Shown: piece by piece, positions 27,821 to 35,448 of the stretch
Layout: each line of letters starts with the position of its first letter
Numbering within the stretch: the stretch's first letter is position 1
NCBI RefSeq assembly: GCF_003597125.1
Contig: NZ_QYYA01000002.1
Location: forward strand, 124,001 to 188,000
DNA length: 64,000 nt
Direction of reading: 5' to 3'
Source: Alcanivorax profundi
GTDB lineage: Bacteria; Pseudomonadota; Gammaproteobacteria; Pseudomonadales; Alcanivoracaceae
Notes under the pieces: model-generated
Database searches by the model: none
Seen by the model: only the letters and a program-made list of their open reading frames with translations
Told to the model about the DNA's origin: nothing
Made by a program: the position numbers and the translations under genes

Positions 27821-27845
27821 AACACCGCCCCATCAAGGCGGTGTT
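27821..27845 (-). terminator. Hairpin at the leuA 3' end
   Basis: AACACCGCC pairs with GGCGGTGTT over nine bases around a seven-base loop, 9 bp beyond the leuA stop. The T tract on the minus strand is short. Confidence 0.6.
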
Positions 27846-27853
27846 GTGTTCCC

Positions 27854-29536
27854 TCAGGCGTCGACGACGTCGCGAACCTCGGCGGCAGCCTGCACGCGCC
27901 CCACAGCAGACAGGATCGCCTGCAAGGCCGCAGCGGTCGTGTCGGCCGCGGTGGCCACCGCGCTCTGCACGGTCTCCCCCACCTGCACCCGCACACAGGC
28001 CATGGCGTTGGCTTCGGTGTTGTCGCCCAACGAATACTCGTCGAACGACACCACTTTGACGTCACCACCAATGCGACGGTTCAGGGCATCCACCAACGCT
28101 GACATGGCACCGTCTCCGCGGCCGGACAACAAGGTCACCGGCTGGCTGTTATCGCCAATACTGATCTGTGCCTGCACCTGATCGTTGCTGCGATTCAGAT
28201 CGTAGGAACGCAACACCCACCCCATTGGCACACTCAGGTAGTCGCTGTTGAAACGACGGTGCACGCGCTCGCTGGTAATTTCGCCACCGTCTTCCTCGGC
28301 GTCCTGCTGTACCACCTTGGCCAGCTCCTGCTGCAACCAGCGCGGCAAGTCGATGCCGAAATCCCGCTCCAGCACGTGGGCCACGCCCCCCTTGCCGGAC
28401 TGGGAATTAATGCGCACCACTTCTTCGTAGCGGCGCCCCACATCCGCAGGATCGATAGGCAGATAGGCCACGTTCCAGATATCGCCTTCCTGATACCGGG
28501 CCAGGCATTTGCGAATGGCATCCTGATGGCTGCCGGAGAAGGCGCTGAACACCAGATCCCCTGCGTAGGGATGGCGCGGGTGTGTCTGGATGTCGGTAAT
28601 CTCTTCCACCAACGCGACGATTTCCTTCATTCGCGAGAAGTCGATCTGCGGGTCGATCCCCTGGCTGTACAGGTTCATACCGGCGGTCACCAGATCCATG
28701 TTGCCGGTGCGTTCACCGTTACCCAGCAAGGTGCCTTCCACCCGGTCAGCGCCAGCCATCACCGCCATTTCAGCCGCAGCCACACCGCAGCCCCGGTCAT
28801 CGTGGGTATGCACGCTGATGATCACATCATCGCGGTACTGAATCTTTTCGTGGACCAGCTCCACCTGATCAGCAAACACATTGGGGGTGCTCACCTCGAC
28901 AGTGGCCGGCAAGTTGATGATCACCCGCTGGCCCTGGTCCGGGCGCCATACCGCGTTCACCGCATCGATCACTTCGATGGCGAAATCGGTCTCGGTGGCA
29001 CTGAAAGTTTCCGGGGAATACTGGAAGCTCCAGTGGGTATCGGGCTGCTGCGCGGCGAAGTCACGCACCCATTCGGCCGCCCGCACGGCAATGGTCTTGC
29101 AGCCTGCCTTGTCCACATTGAACACCTGCTCACGGAAGGTGGGCGAGGTGGCATTGTAGATATGCACGATGGCGTTTTTTGCACCCTTCAACGATTCAAA
29201 GGTCCGCGCGATCAGGTCTTCCCGGGCCTGGGTCAGTACCTGAATGTGCACGTCATCGGGCACCAGATCCTCTTCGATCAAGGCACGGCAAAAGTCGAAA
29301 TCGATCTGGCTGGCAGACGGGAAACCCACCTCGATTTCCTTGAAACCGAGCTCCACCAGCATCTGGAAGAAGGTGCGTTTCTGGGCCACGGACATGGGCT
29401 TGATCAGCGCCTGGTTACCGTCACGCAGGTCCACCGCCGCCCACAGGGGGGCTTTCTCGATCCGCTGGCTCGGCCAACGTCGGTCGGGCTTGTCGATAAC
29501 AGGAAATGGCTGGTATTTGGTGTGATCAAAGCTCAT
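27854..29536 (-). CDS. leuA: 2-isopropylmalate synthase
   Basis: LeuA condenses acetyl-CoA with 2-oxoisovalerate, the first committed step of leucine synthesis. The 560-residue protein is of the longer form seen in Pseudomonas. The DRE-TIM barrel starts VDLRDGNQALIKPMS, followed by FKEIEVGFPSASQ, the metal-site HTHDDRGCGVAAAE and LLGNGERTGNMDL. A C-terminal regulatory domain, probably the leucine site, spans about 430-555. GAGGAT precedes the ATG. It is divergent from an Lrp-type regulator, with a terminator-like hairpin and a short leader frame just upstream. Confidence 0.97.
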   Translation of the reverse strand: MSFDHTKYQPFPVIDKPDRRWPSQRIEKAPLWAAVDLRDGNQALIKPMSVAQKRTFFQMLVELGFKEIEVGFPSASQIDFDFCRALIEEDLVPDDVHIQVLTQAREDLIARTFESLKGAKNAIVHIYNATSPTFREQVFNVDKAGCKTIAVRAAEWVRDFAAQQPDTHWSFQYSPETFSATETDFAIEVIDAVNAVWRPDQGQRVIINLPATVEVSTPNVFADQVELVHEKIQYRDDVIISVHTHDDRGCGVAAAEMAVMAGADRVEGTLLGNGERTGNMDLVTAGMNLYSQGIDPQIDFSRMKEIVALVEEITDIQTHPRHPYAGDLVFSAFSGSHQDAIRKCLARYQEGDIWNVAYLPIDPADVGRRYEEVVRINSQSGKGGVAHVLERDFGIDLPRWLQQELAKVVQQDAEEDGGEITSERVHRRFNSDYLSVPMGWVLRSYDLNRSNDQVQAQISIGDNSQPVTLLSGRGDGAMSALVDALNRRIGGDVKVVSFDEYSLGDNTEANAMACVRVQVGETVQSAVATAADTTAAALQAILSAVGRVQAAAEVRDVVDA

Positions 29537-29545
29537 GTCGAATCC

Positions 29546-29629
29546 TCAAAGTAAAAAGGGGCAGACTCTGCCCCCCAGAATGTCTAACCGGCTCTCCCAG
29601 GGATACTGCTTGATGCGGCCAACAATCAT
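29546..29629 (-). CDS. Putative leuA leader peptide (27 codons)
   Basis: An open frame of 27 codons runs from the ATG at 29629 through the attenuator-like hairpin and stops 9 bp before leuA. Nine of its 27 codons are for Ile, Leu or Val, but there is no run of leucine codons and no clear ribosome site. A ribosome moving to its end would prevent the downstream hairpin. This is suggestive, not established. Confidence 0.3.
   Translation of the reverse strand: MIVGRIKQYPWESRLDILGGRVCPFLL
29553..29574 (-). terminator. Attenuator-like hairpin in the leuA leader
   Basis: In the minus-strand RNA, GGGGCAG and CTGCCCC form a perfect 7-bp stem with a three-base loop directly followed by five U. It lies 16 bp before the leuA start codon, where a simple terminator would block the gene, so it probably works conditionally. 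Confidence 0.65.
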
Positions 29630-29639
29630 GTCGTGATCT

Positions 29640-29664
29640 TAAGGAGCCTCTGAATAACTCCTTA
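29640..29664 (-). promoter_or_regulatory. Upstream leader hairpin of leuA
   Basis: TAAGGAG and CTCCTTA form a 7-bp inverted repeat around 11 bases, 10 bp upstream of the leader frame. It could sequester an AAGGAG or act as an early stem of an attenuator. Role inferred. Confidence 0.4.
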
Positions 29665-29808
29665 GTTGTCGATCAGGGCGCCGGTAGGCACCGGTAGCGG
29701 CAAAGAGAGGCGCCTGGCTTGTGGCCGTCTGCGTCATCACCCTACGAGAGATACTTTACGGCGCAACGCGCGCAATGTGCTTGCTTTATCAGCCCGATTT
29801 CGGCTTTA

Positions 29809-29827
29809 TTGGCAATATTATTGCCAA
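29809..29827. promoter_or_regulatory. 19-bp palindrome, candidate Lrp/AsnC operator
   Basis: TTGGCAATATTATTGCCAA is a perfect palindrome with an AT-rich centre, 28 bp before the start of the Lrp-type gene. It fits the style of autoregulatory Lrp/AsnC sites and could also affect the divergent leuA. Confidence 0.55.
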
Positions 29828-29855
29828 AAATCGCAGATCACGAGAGAAACCACAC

Positions 29856-30350
29856 ATGAAGACGTCAGAACTGGCAAAACTGGATCGCACCGACCTGCGC
29901 ATTCTTGAAGCGCTGCAGGGCAATGGCGGCCTGAGCAACCAGCAGCTGGCGGAAGCCGTGGGCCTGTCGCCCTCGCCCTGCTCACGGCGGGTACAGAAGC
30001 TGGAAGCGGCCGGCATCATCATCAAACGGGAAACCGTGCTGGATGCCCGCAAGCTGGGGCTGGATCTGACCGTGGTGATCCAGATCAGCATGGATCGCCA
30101 TACCCCGGAGCGCTTCGCCAACTTCGAGGACAAGGTGGCCAGCTTTCCGGAGGTCCAGCAGTGCTATCTGGTTACCGGACAGGATGCGGATTACCTGCTG
30201 AAAGTGGTGGTACCGGATATCGACGCCTACCAACATTTTCTGCTCAACCAGATCACCCGCATTGAAGGCGTCAGCGGGGTGCATTCCAGCTTTGTCATGC
30301 GGCGGGTGGTGGATACGGCGGCGCTGCCGTTGAACTATGTTGAGGCGTGA
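29856..30350 (+). CDS. Lrp/AsnC family transcriptional regulator
   Basis: This 164-residue feast/famine regulator has an N-terminal helix-turn-helix (LDRTDLRILEALQGNGGLSN, LAEAVGLSPSPCSRRVQKLE) and a C-terminal RAM ligand domain (VQQCYLVTGQDADYLLKVVV). The ATG at 29856 (MKTSELAKLD) fits family starts; the frame is open further upstream. It is probably autoregulated through the palindrome at 29809-29827. Position opposite leuA suggests an amino-acid-responsive role. The effector is unknown. Confidence 0.94.
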   Translation: MKTSELAKLDRTDLRILEALQGNGGLSNQQLAEAVGLSPSPCSRRVQKLEAAGIIIKRETVLDARKLGLDLTVVIQISMDRHTPERFANFEDKVASFPEVQQCYLVTGQDADYLLKVVVPDIDAYQHFLLNQITRIEGVSGVHSSFVMRRVVDTAALPLNYVEA

Positions 30351-30362
30351 GGAGCAGCTGAT

Positions 30363-30860
30363 ATGCTGCCTCCATCGACCGCGTTGAATATTCGGATCAT
30401 GAAACATCTACTGATTGTCGCCCACGCCCCCTCACCCAATACGCTCAAGCTGCGCGAGGCTGCGGCCCGCGGGGCCGGGCATGAGGATATCGAGAACGTC
30501 TGCGTGACGGTGAAGGCACCACTGGAGGCGGGACCGGAGGATGTTCGGACCTGTGATGCCATTCTGCTCGGCACCACCGAAAACCTGGGCTACATGAGCG
30601 GAACTCTCAAGGATTTCTTTGACCGCAGCTACTATCCAGTGCTGGAAGAAAAACAGGGGTTGCCCTGTGCGATCTACATCCGCGCCGGCCACGACGGCAC
30701 CGGCACCCGGCGTGCAGTGGAGACCATCGTCACAGGATTACGCTGGAACTGGGTGCAGGATCCACTGGTGCTACGCGGCGACTGGCAAGATGCGTTTGAA
30801 GCCAAGGTGGAGGAGCTGGGGATGTATCTGGCAGCGGGGCTGGATGCGGGGATTATTTGA
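30363..30860 (+). CDS. Flavodoxin-like protein
   Basis: This FMN-binding flavodoxin-fold protein has KHLLIVAHAPSPNT (phosphate loop) near its start, DAILLGTTENLGYMSGTLKDFFDR in the middle (flavin ring region), and a C-terminal helix. It may be an electron carrier or NAD(P)H-linked reductase; the partner is unknown. GGAG at 30351-30354 supports the ATG at 30363. An internal ATG at 30399 would give the usual flavodoxin start and cannot be excluded. It follows the Lrp gene by 12 bp, so the two are likely one transcript. A heptamer-like repeat follows its stop. Confidence 0.85.
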   Translation: MLPPSTALNIRIMKHLLIVAHAPSPNTLKLREAAARGAGHEDIENVCVTVKAPLEAGPEDVRTCDAILLGTTENLGYMSGTLKDFFDRSYYPVLEEKQGLPCAIYIRAGHDGTGTRRAVETIVTGLRWNWVQDPLVLRGDWQDAFEAKVEELGMYLAAGLDAGII

Positions 30861-30886
30861 GTTGAACGTTCAAAGTTGAAAAGCGC
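30861..30886 (+). repeat. Heptamer-like repeat after the flavodoxin gene
   Basis: GTTGAAC, GTTCAAA and GTTGAAA follow the stop codon head to tail, then AGCG. The period and position match the GTTAACA arrays, but the units differ. Confidence 0.5.
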
Positions 30887-30979
30887 CTGGTAAATCGGCA
30901 GCAGGTCAGGTGTCGCTCCCGCGACCAAGCCCCTGAATCGCGGGCACGGCGAGGCAAACCCCGCCGAGCCATACCGCGT

Positions 30980-30997
30980 TTAAACTTTCAACGGCTC
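30980..30997 (-). repeat. Heptamer-like repeat after the enoyl-CoA hydratase gene
   Basis: Read on the minus strand, GTTGAAA and GTTTAAA then CG lie at the gene's 3' end. It mirrors the repeat at 30861, so the two convergent genes end in facing arrays. Confidence 0.45.
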
Positions 30998-31765
30998 TTA
31001 GCCTTTACTCTTGCTCAGCATGGCCGCGATAACGGCCTTGGCTTCGTCGCCCTGCAGCAGGTCACCGAACAAGGCAAGATCTTCCTTCACCACTTCGTAA
31101 AGGGGCTTGTTGATGGACTCGCGCATCAGGCGCTTGCTCTCGCGCAGAGCGCGGGGCGGTTTCTTCGCCAGTGCCACGGCCCAGTTGCGTGCGGTGGCCT
31201 CCAGCTCTTCACGTTTCACCACCTTGGCCACCAGCCCGGTTTCGTAGGCTTCCTGTGCCAGCATCGGCTCACACAACAGCAGCAGGCGAGCGGCCCGCTG
31301 ATAACCCAGCCAGGCAGGAATCAGCTTGGCAGAGCCGGCTTCTGGCACCGCGCCCAAATCCGCAAAAGGAGTGATGAACTTGGCGTCTTCGGAGGCCACC
31401 ACCAGATCCATGTGCAGCAGCATGGTGGTCCCCACGCCGACTGCATTCCCCTGCACAGCGGCCACTACCACCTTGGGGAAATCATGGATAGCTTCGATAA
31501 ATGCGGCAGCAGCCGGGGCTTCGCCGGGCGCAGCATTGAGGAAATCCACCAGGTCGTTACCGGCACTGAAGGACTTGCCCTCACCACTGAACAACACCAC
31601 ACGGATATCATCGCTCTCTTCCGCTGCCTTGAGCAGCTTGACCAGATCCCAGTACATGACACTGCTCAGGGCATTGAGCTTGTCCGGGCGGTTCAGGGTA
31701 ATTTCCATTACAGATTCGGTGTTTTTCACCAGAATCAGATCACTTTCCAATGTCGGCATGGTCAC
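30998..31765 (-). CDS. Enoyl-CoA hydratase/isomerase family protein
   Basis: This 255-residue crotonase-fold protein probably acts on acyl-CoAs in beta-oxidation or a side pathway. Visible features: LNRPDKLNALSSVM, the first oxyanion-hole segment FSAGNDLVDF, the second in VAAVQGNAVGVGTTMLLHMD, and the active-site region [12 protein letters not shown], with one Glu retained. It resembles the PaaG/ECI-type isomerase group. GGGAGAG favours the GTG at 31765; the ATG two codons later is possible. It stands alone and is convergent with the flavodoxin gene. Confidence 0.93.
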   Translation of the reverse strand: MTMPTLESDLILVKNTESVMEITLNRPDKLNALSSVMYWDLVKLLKAAEESDDIRVVLFSGEGKSFSAGNDLVDFLNAAPGEAPAAAAFIEAIHDFPKVVVAAVQGNAVGVGTTMLLHMDLVVASEDAKFITPFADLGAVPEAGSAKLIPAWLGYQRAARLLLLCEPMLAQEAYETGLVAKVVKREELEATARNWAVALAKKPPRALRESKRLMRESINKPLYEVVKEDLALFGDLLQGDEAKAVIAAMLSKSKG

Positions 31766-31893
31766 GACGACTCTCCCAAAGTATTTTGTCGAGCAAGGCT
31801 AGCCGCAGCGCCCTCCCCTGCCAAGGGCGAATCACGACAGATAATGATTGACCCGCCAGTCAAAGCTGATTAAAAAAGCGCACCTTACCTGAG

Positions 31894-32697
31894 ATGCCAT
31901 CCGTGAAGCTGGTTACCTTTGACCCTTTTCGCACCCTGGGCCTGCCCGGCGTCCGTTATATCAAGCCTGAACACATGCAGCAGCACCGTGAAGAGCTGGC
32001 AGCGGCTGACTGGTTGCTATTTCCCGGGTATTGGCAGATACATAGCCTTCACTACGTTCTGAAACGGCGCATTTTTCCCAGTATGAGCAGCTACCACCTT
32101 GGCCATGACAAGGTGGAAATGACCCGTGCCCTGCAAACCGCTTGCCCCGATCACATACCGGCAACGCTGATCACCAGCGCGGACAGCTACGGCCTGAGCC
32201 AGATTCTGGATCAATGGTCATTTCCGTTTGTCGCCAAATCGGTCCGCTCCAGTCAGGGAATGGGCGTGTGGATGATCGAAAACCGTCAGCAACTGTATGA
32301 GTATGCCGAACGCGAATCCGTACTTTACGTGCAGACACTGCTGCCGATCGTCCGCGATCTGAGGATTGTGGTTGTCGGTGAAGAGATCGTGGCCAGCTAC
32401 TGGCGGGAAGGGTCCGGCTTTCTCAATAACGTCAGCCAGGGCGGCCGCGTTCGCACCGACCTCCCTGTGCCAGAAGCGGCATTATCACTGGTGTCGGGAC
32501 TGGCACGGTATCTGGACATCAACCACGCGGGTTTTGATGTAGCCATGGTGGATGGCCACCCCTATATCCTGGAATTCAACCGGCTGTTCGGCAATACCGG
32601 CATTCCAGACCTGTCAACGCGTGTCTCCGAGGCCATGCAGCGCTATTTGCTGGGCCCGGTGGCCTCCCCGGCCTCGGATACCAGCGTCTCCGCCTGA
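31894..32697 (+). CDS. RimK-like ATP-grasp protein
   Basis: This 267-residue ATP-grasp ligase-type protein shows HDKVEMTRALQT, the glycine-containing loop SVRSSQGMGVW, RDLRIVVVGEEIVASYWREG, and the metal-binding end FDVAMVDGHPYILEFNRLFGNTG. These match RimK/glutathione-synthetase-like enzymes that add amino acids to peptides or metabolites. The substrate is unknown. The last 55 bp overlap the 3' end of the convergent membrane-protein gene, an unusual antisense overlap. Confidence 0.85.
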   Translation: MPSVKLVTFDPFRTLGLPGVRYIKPEHMQQHREELAAADWLLFPGYWQIHSLHYVLKRRIFPSMSSYHLGHDKVEMTRALQTACPDHIPATLITSADSYGLSQILDQWSFPFVAKSVRSSQGMGVWMIENRQQLYEYAERESVLYVQTLLPIVRDLRIVVVGEEIVASYWREGSGFLNNVSQGGRVRTDLPVPEAALSLVSGLARYLDINHAGFDVAMVDGHPYILEFNRLFGNTGIPDLSTRVSEAMQRYLLGPVASPASDTSVSA

Positions 32698-33842
32698 GTC
32701 CGTAACAACATCTGGTACCGGTGCGCCAACTGCTCCACAGGCTGCAGGCGCACGCGATGATCCCCGGCGATAACCACTTGCGCTTTCTCTGGCTGATACA
32801 GTGCTTTCACATCCAGCTCTGTGCTGGACAATTGTGTTTCTGGTACATGCAAACGACCAGGCACACCCGCGACACACAAAGACCAGGCCTCATCTTGATC
32901 GTTGTCCGTGGTCATCAGCGCCTTGAATTCCAGGGTCATCTGGCCGGCCTCCTTTCGCTGTGCCGCCAGCAGCCGCACGACACGCAGAAACAGCAGACCG
33001 GAACATAATGCGGCAAAGCCAGCCTGGGAAGGCGGCTGCTGAGTGAACACAACCGCCGCCTGCTTACCTACAGGAACACTGACCTGACCACCGTATATTC
33101 CAGCCGCCCGAACCAGAATCTGCTGATAATCCGCCAGCACATCGTCAAGCGCATCCTGCGTGAAACGCTGGCGAATAGATTCGAAATTCACAATGCTGAT
33201 CCGCAACTGTGCCGAGACATCCTCAGAGTTGGGCAACGCCAGGCCTGCCACTCCCCCTTCCTGTCGGTAAAGCGCAGGGTCCGCATTCGACTCGTTGCAA
33301 GGTATAGCCTGCGACTCTGGCACAGCGAGTGGCACCGGAGGCACAAGGCGCTCACGCGCCACAGTGAATGCCAGGCGCAACAGCAACACACACAGCACGG
33401 CAAGCACAAAACCCGCCTCAATCTGTTGACGCGGGATAAGCGTATCATCGCCGAGCAAAGTCAGACTTCCCGCCAACTCTCCATCAGGCAAGGCCACCGG
33501 CACCGATACCCTGAGGGTCGACTCACTCAACCCCGCCAGTCCGACCTGAACTTCTGCCGGATTCTGGAAGCGGATTCCGGCCACAGGCTCCAGCGCCACG
33601 GTCTCACGCCCGATCAGGTTAATGCTGATGGAATCTTCACTGGCCAGCGCTTCGGCGGCCCGTTTGGCGGTCTGCTCTGCCAGCGCCAACAGTTGCACTT
33701 CGCGCTCCTCTTCCAGGCGCGCGGAAAAGTGTTCGAGAAAGTAAATCCCCACCACCAGCATCGCCAGCAGCATCAGGATCAATTCGCGCAGCAGCGTGTG
33801 TTGACGACCGATCCATGATCGCCATTGCTCCCAAAGGGACAT
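32643..33842 (-). CDS. YtjB/SMP-like membrane protein next to serB
   Basis: This protein of about 400 residues has two membrane helices (about residues 18-37 and 144-165) flanking a periplasmic domain that starts with a Glu/Arg-rich helix, and a cytoplasmic C-terminal half. Its place divergent from serB matches ytjB (smp) of E. coli and the corresponding Pseudomonas gene. The C-terminal part (ISIVNFESIRQRF, DVLADYQQILVRA) looks like a degenerate cyclase-type fold. I set the start at the ATG at 33842 (MSLWEQW); the frame is open to 33959. Function unknown. Confidence 0.78.
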   Translation of the reverse strand: MSLWEQWRSWIGRQHTLLRELILMLLAMLVVGIYFLEHFSARLEEEREVQLLALAEQTAKRAAEALASEDSISINLIGRETVALEPVAGIRFQNPAEVQVGLAGLSESTLRVSVPVALPDGELAGSLTLLGDDTLIPRQQIEAGFVLAVLCVLLLRLAFTVARERLVPPVPLAVPESQAIPCNESNADPALYRQEGGVAGLALPNSEDVSAQLRISIVNFESIRQRFTQDALDDVLADYQQILVRAAGIYGGQVSVPVGKQAAVVFTQQPPSQAGFAALCSGLLFLRVVRLLAAQRKEAGQMTLEFKALMTTDNDQDEAWSLCVAGVPGRLHVPETQLSSTELDVKALYQPEKAQVVIAGDHRVRLQPVEQLAHRYQMLLRTQAETLVSEAGEATGPSK

Positions 33843-34079
33843 AGGGGTTTCCATCCGGTTTTGTCTGGCCCGGAGTATACCCTGACCGGACGACTTTGCG
33901 TTGACCGGGATGACAACACCGCTCCTGACGGAACCGGGCACTGCAAGCTGACATAACACCTACGCGGGTCTGCTGGGTGTTGGCGTATGTCAGGCGGCAG
34001 ATATCTGCTACTCTTACGCGGTTTTTACCGGGAGCGGTCTGCTTCCCTTCGTTTGAGTTCAGCCACTGGAGCCCCCTGC

Positions 34080-35315
34080 GTGCGCGAGATCATTCTGATT
34101 CAGGTATCCGGCAGTGACCGCCCCGGCCTGACTGCCGCCTTCACCCGGATTCTGGCCCGTTACCGGCTCAACATTCTTGATATTGGCCAGGCAGTGATCC
34201 ACGACACCCTGTCACTGGGCATGCTGGTGGAAACCCCCAAGGACGCAGATTCCTCTGCGGTACTCAAAGATGTGCTCTTCGAGGCCCACAAACTGAACAT
34301 CAATGTGCGCTTCCGCCCCATCGACGAGGACCGCTACGAAGAGTGGGTGGCTGGACAAGGTAAAGATCGCCATATCATCACGCTGCTGGCCCGCAAGATT
34401 ACCGCCGAGCAGCTGGCCGCGGTGACCGCGACCGTGGCTGACAACGACCTGAATATCGACAGCATTACCCGGTTATCCGGGCGCGTGCATCTGGAAGGCG
34501 AATCCCTGAACGAAGACAACCGGGCCTGCATTGAGATTTCGGTGCGTGGCGAGCCCAGGGACGCCTCCGCCATGCGTGCCGCCTTCCTGGGGATCGCCAA
34601 CGAACAGAACATGGATATCGCGTTCCAGCGCGACAATGCCTACCGCCGCAATCGCCGACTGGTAGTCTTCGATATGGACTCCACCCTGATTCGCTCTGAA
34701 GTGATTGATGAACTTGCCGTGGAAGCAGGAGTAGGCGATCAGGTGGCAGAAATTACTGAGCGCGCCATGCGCGGAGAACTGGACTTCAATGAGAGCTTCT
34801 CTGCCCGTGTCGCCCTGCTTAAAGGTCTGGATGAAGGCGCCCTGGAACGGGTGCGCGAGCGCATCCAGCTCACCGAAGGCGCCCAACGCCTGGTGAGCAC
34901 ACTGCGCGCGCTGGGTTATCGTACTGCCATCCTCTCTGGCGGCTTTACCTGGTTCGGGCACTGGTTACAGGATTTGCTGGGCATTGATTATGTCCACGCC
35001 AACGAACTGGAAATCGAAGACGGCAAGGTTACCGGCCGGGTGGTCGGCCAGATCGTCAACGGCCAACGCAAAGCCGAGCTGCTGCGGGAAATCGCCGCCC
35101 AGGAAGGTATCAGCCTGGAACAGGCGATCGCCGTCGGCGACGGCGCCAACGACCTGCCCATGCTCGGCGAAGCCGGCCTGGGCATCGCCTTCCGCGCCAA
35201 ACCCCTGGTCAAACAAAACGCCGAACAAGCCATCTCCACCCTGGGACTGGACGGTATCCTGTATTTGATCGGCGTGCGGGACAAGGACCAGGCTGAGCTA
35301 CTCAAGAGCAGTTGA
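34080..35315 (+). CDS. serB: Phosphoserine phosphatase
   Basis: SerB makes serine from phosphoserine. The 411-residue protein has two N-terminal ACT-like domains (about 1-75 and 90-180, each starting with an SGxDRPGL-type segment or variant) and a C-terminal HAD domain with DMDSTL nucleophile, SGGFTWFG, and GDGANDLPML. I chose the GTG at 34080, preceded by GGAG at 34068-34071 and followed by REIILIQVSG. An ATG at 33987 would add 31 residues without homologue support. The TGA stop lies inside a heptamer repeat (GTTGACA). The flanking fimX and the gene beyond it follow Pseudomonas order. Confidence 0.95.
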   Translation: MREIILIQVSGSDRPGLTAAFTRILARYRLNILDIGQAVIHDTLSLGMLVETPKDADSSAVLKDVLFEAHKLNINVRFRPIDEDRYEEWVAGQGKDRHIITLLARKITAEQLAAVTATVADNDLNIDSITRLSGRVHLEGESLNEDNRACIEISVRGEPRDASAMRAAFLGIANEQNMDIAFQRDNAYRRNRRLVVFDMDSTLIRSEVIDELAVEAGVGDQVAEITERAMRGELDFNESFSARVALLKGLDEGALERVRERIQLTEGAQRLVSTLRALGYRTAILSGGFTWFGHWLQDLLGIDYVHANELEIEDGKVTGRVVGQIVNGQRKAELLREIAAQEGISLEQAIAVGDGANDLPMLGEAGLGIAFRAKPLVKQNAEQAISTLGLDGILYLIGVRDKDQAELLKSS

Positions 35316-35325
35316 CAGCTGCGCG
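35311..35325 (+). repeat. Single heptamer plus core at the serB stop
   Basis: GTTGACA followed by GCTGCGCG, the same unit and core as the larger arrays. The serB stop codon TGA is inside the heptamer. Confidence 0.6.
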
Positions 35326-35351
35326 ACGAAACGTGGCATTAACCTGAAACG

Positions 35352-35389
35352 AAAGAGGCCGCGCCCATGGTTTGGGCGCGGCCTCTTTG
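35352..35389. terminator. Bidirectional terminator between serB and fimX
   Basis: A stem of about 15 bp (AAAGAGGCCGCGCCCA with TGGGCGCGGCCTCTTT) has A-rich and T-rich flanks, serving both convergent genes. Confidence 0.9.
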
Positions 35390-35413
35390 CTTCTACCAAC
35401 AGACAACCTCGCC

Positions 35414-35442
35414 CGCGTCGCTGTTAACTGTTAACTGTTAAC
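35414..35442 (-). repeat. Tandem heptamer array after fimX
   Basis: Read on the minus strand, three perfect GTTAACA units follow TAAAAGGCA (fimX stop plus spacer), then GCGACGCG. The spacer equals that of the recN array. Confidence 0.8.
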
Positions 35443-35448
35443 TGCCTT

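Noticed and set aside
28259-29554. 431-codon plus-strand frame opposite leuA
   Set aside because: Antisense shadow of leuA caused by GC-rich third positions.
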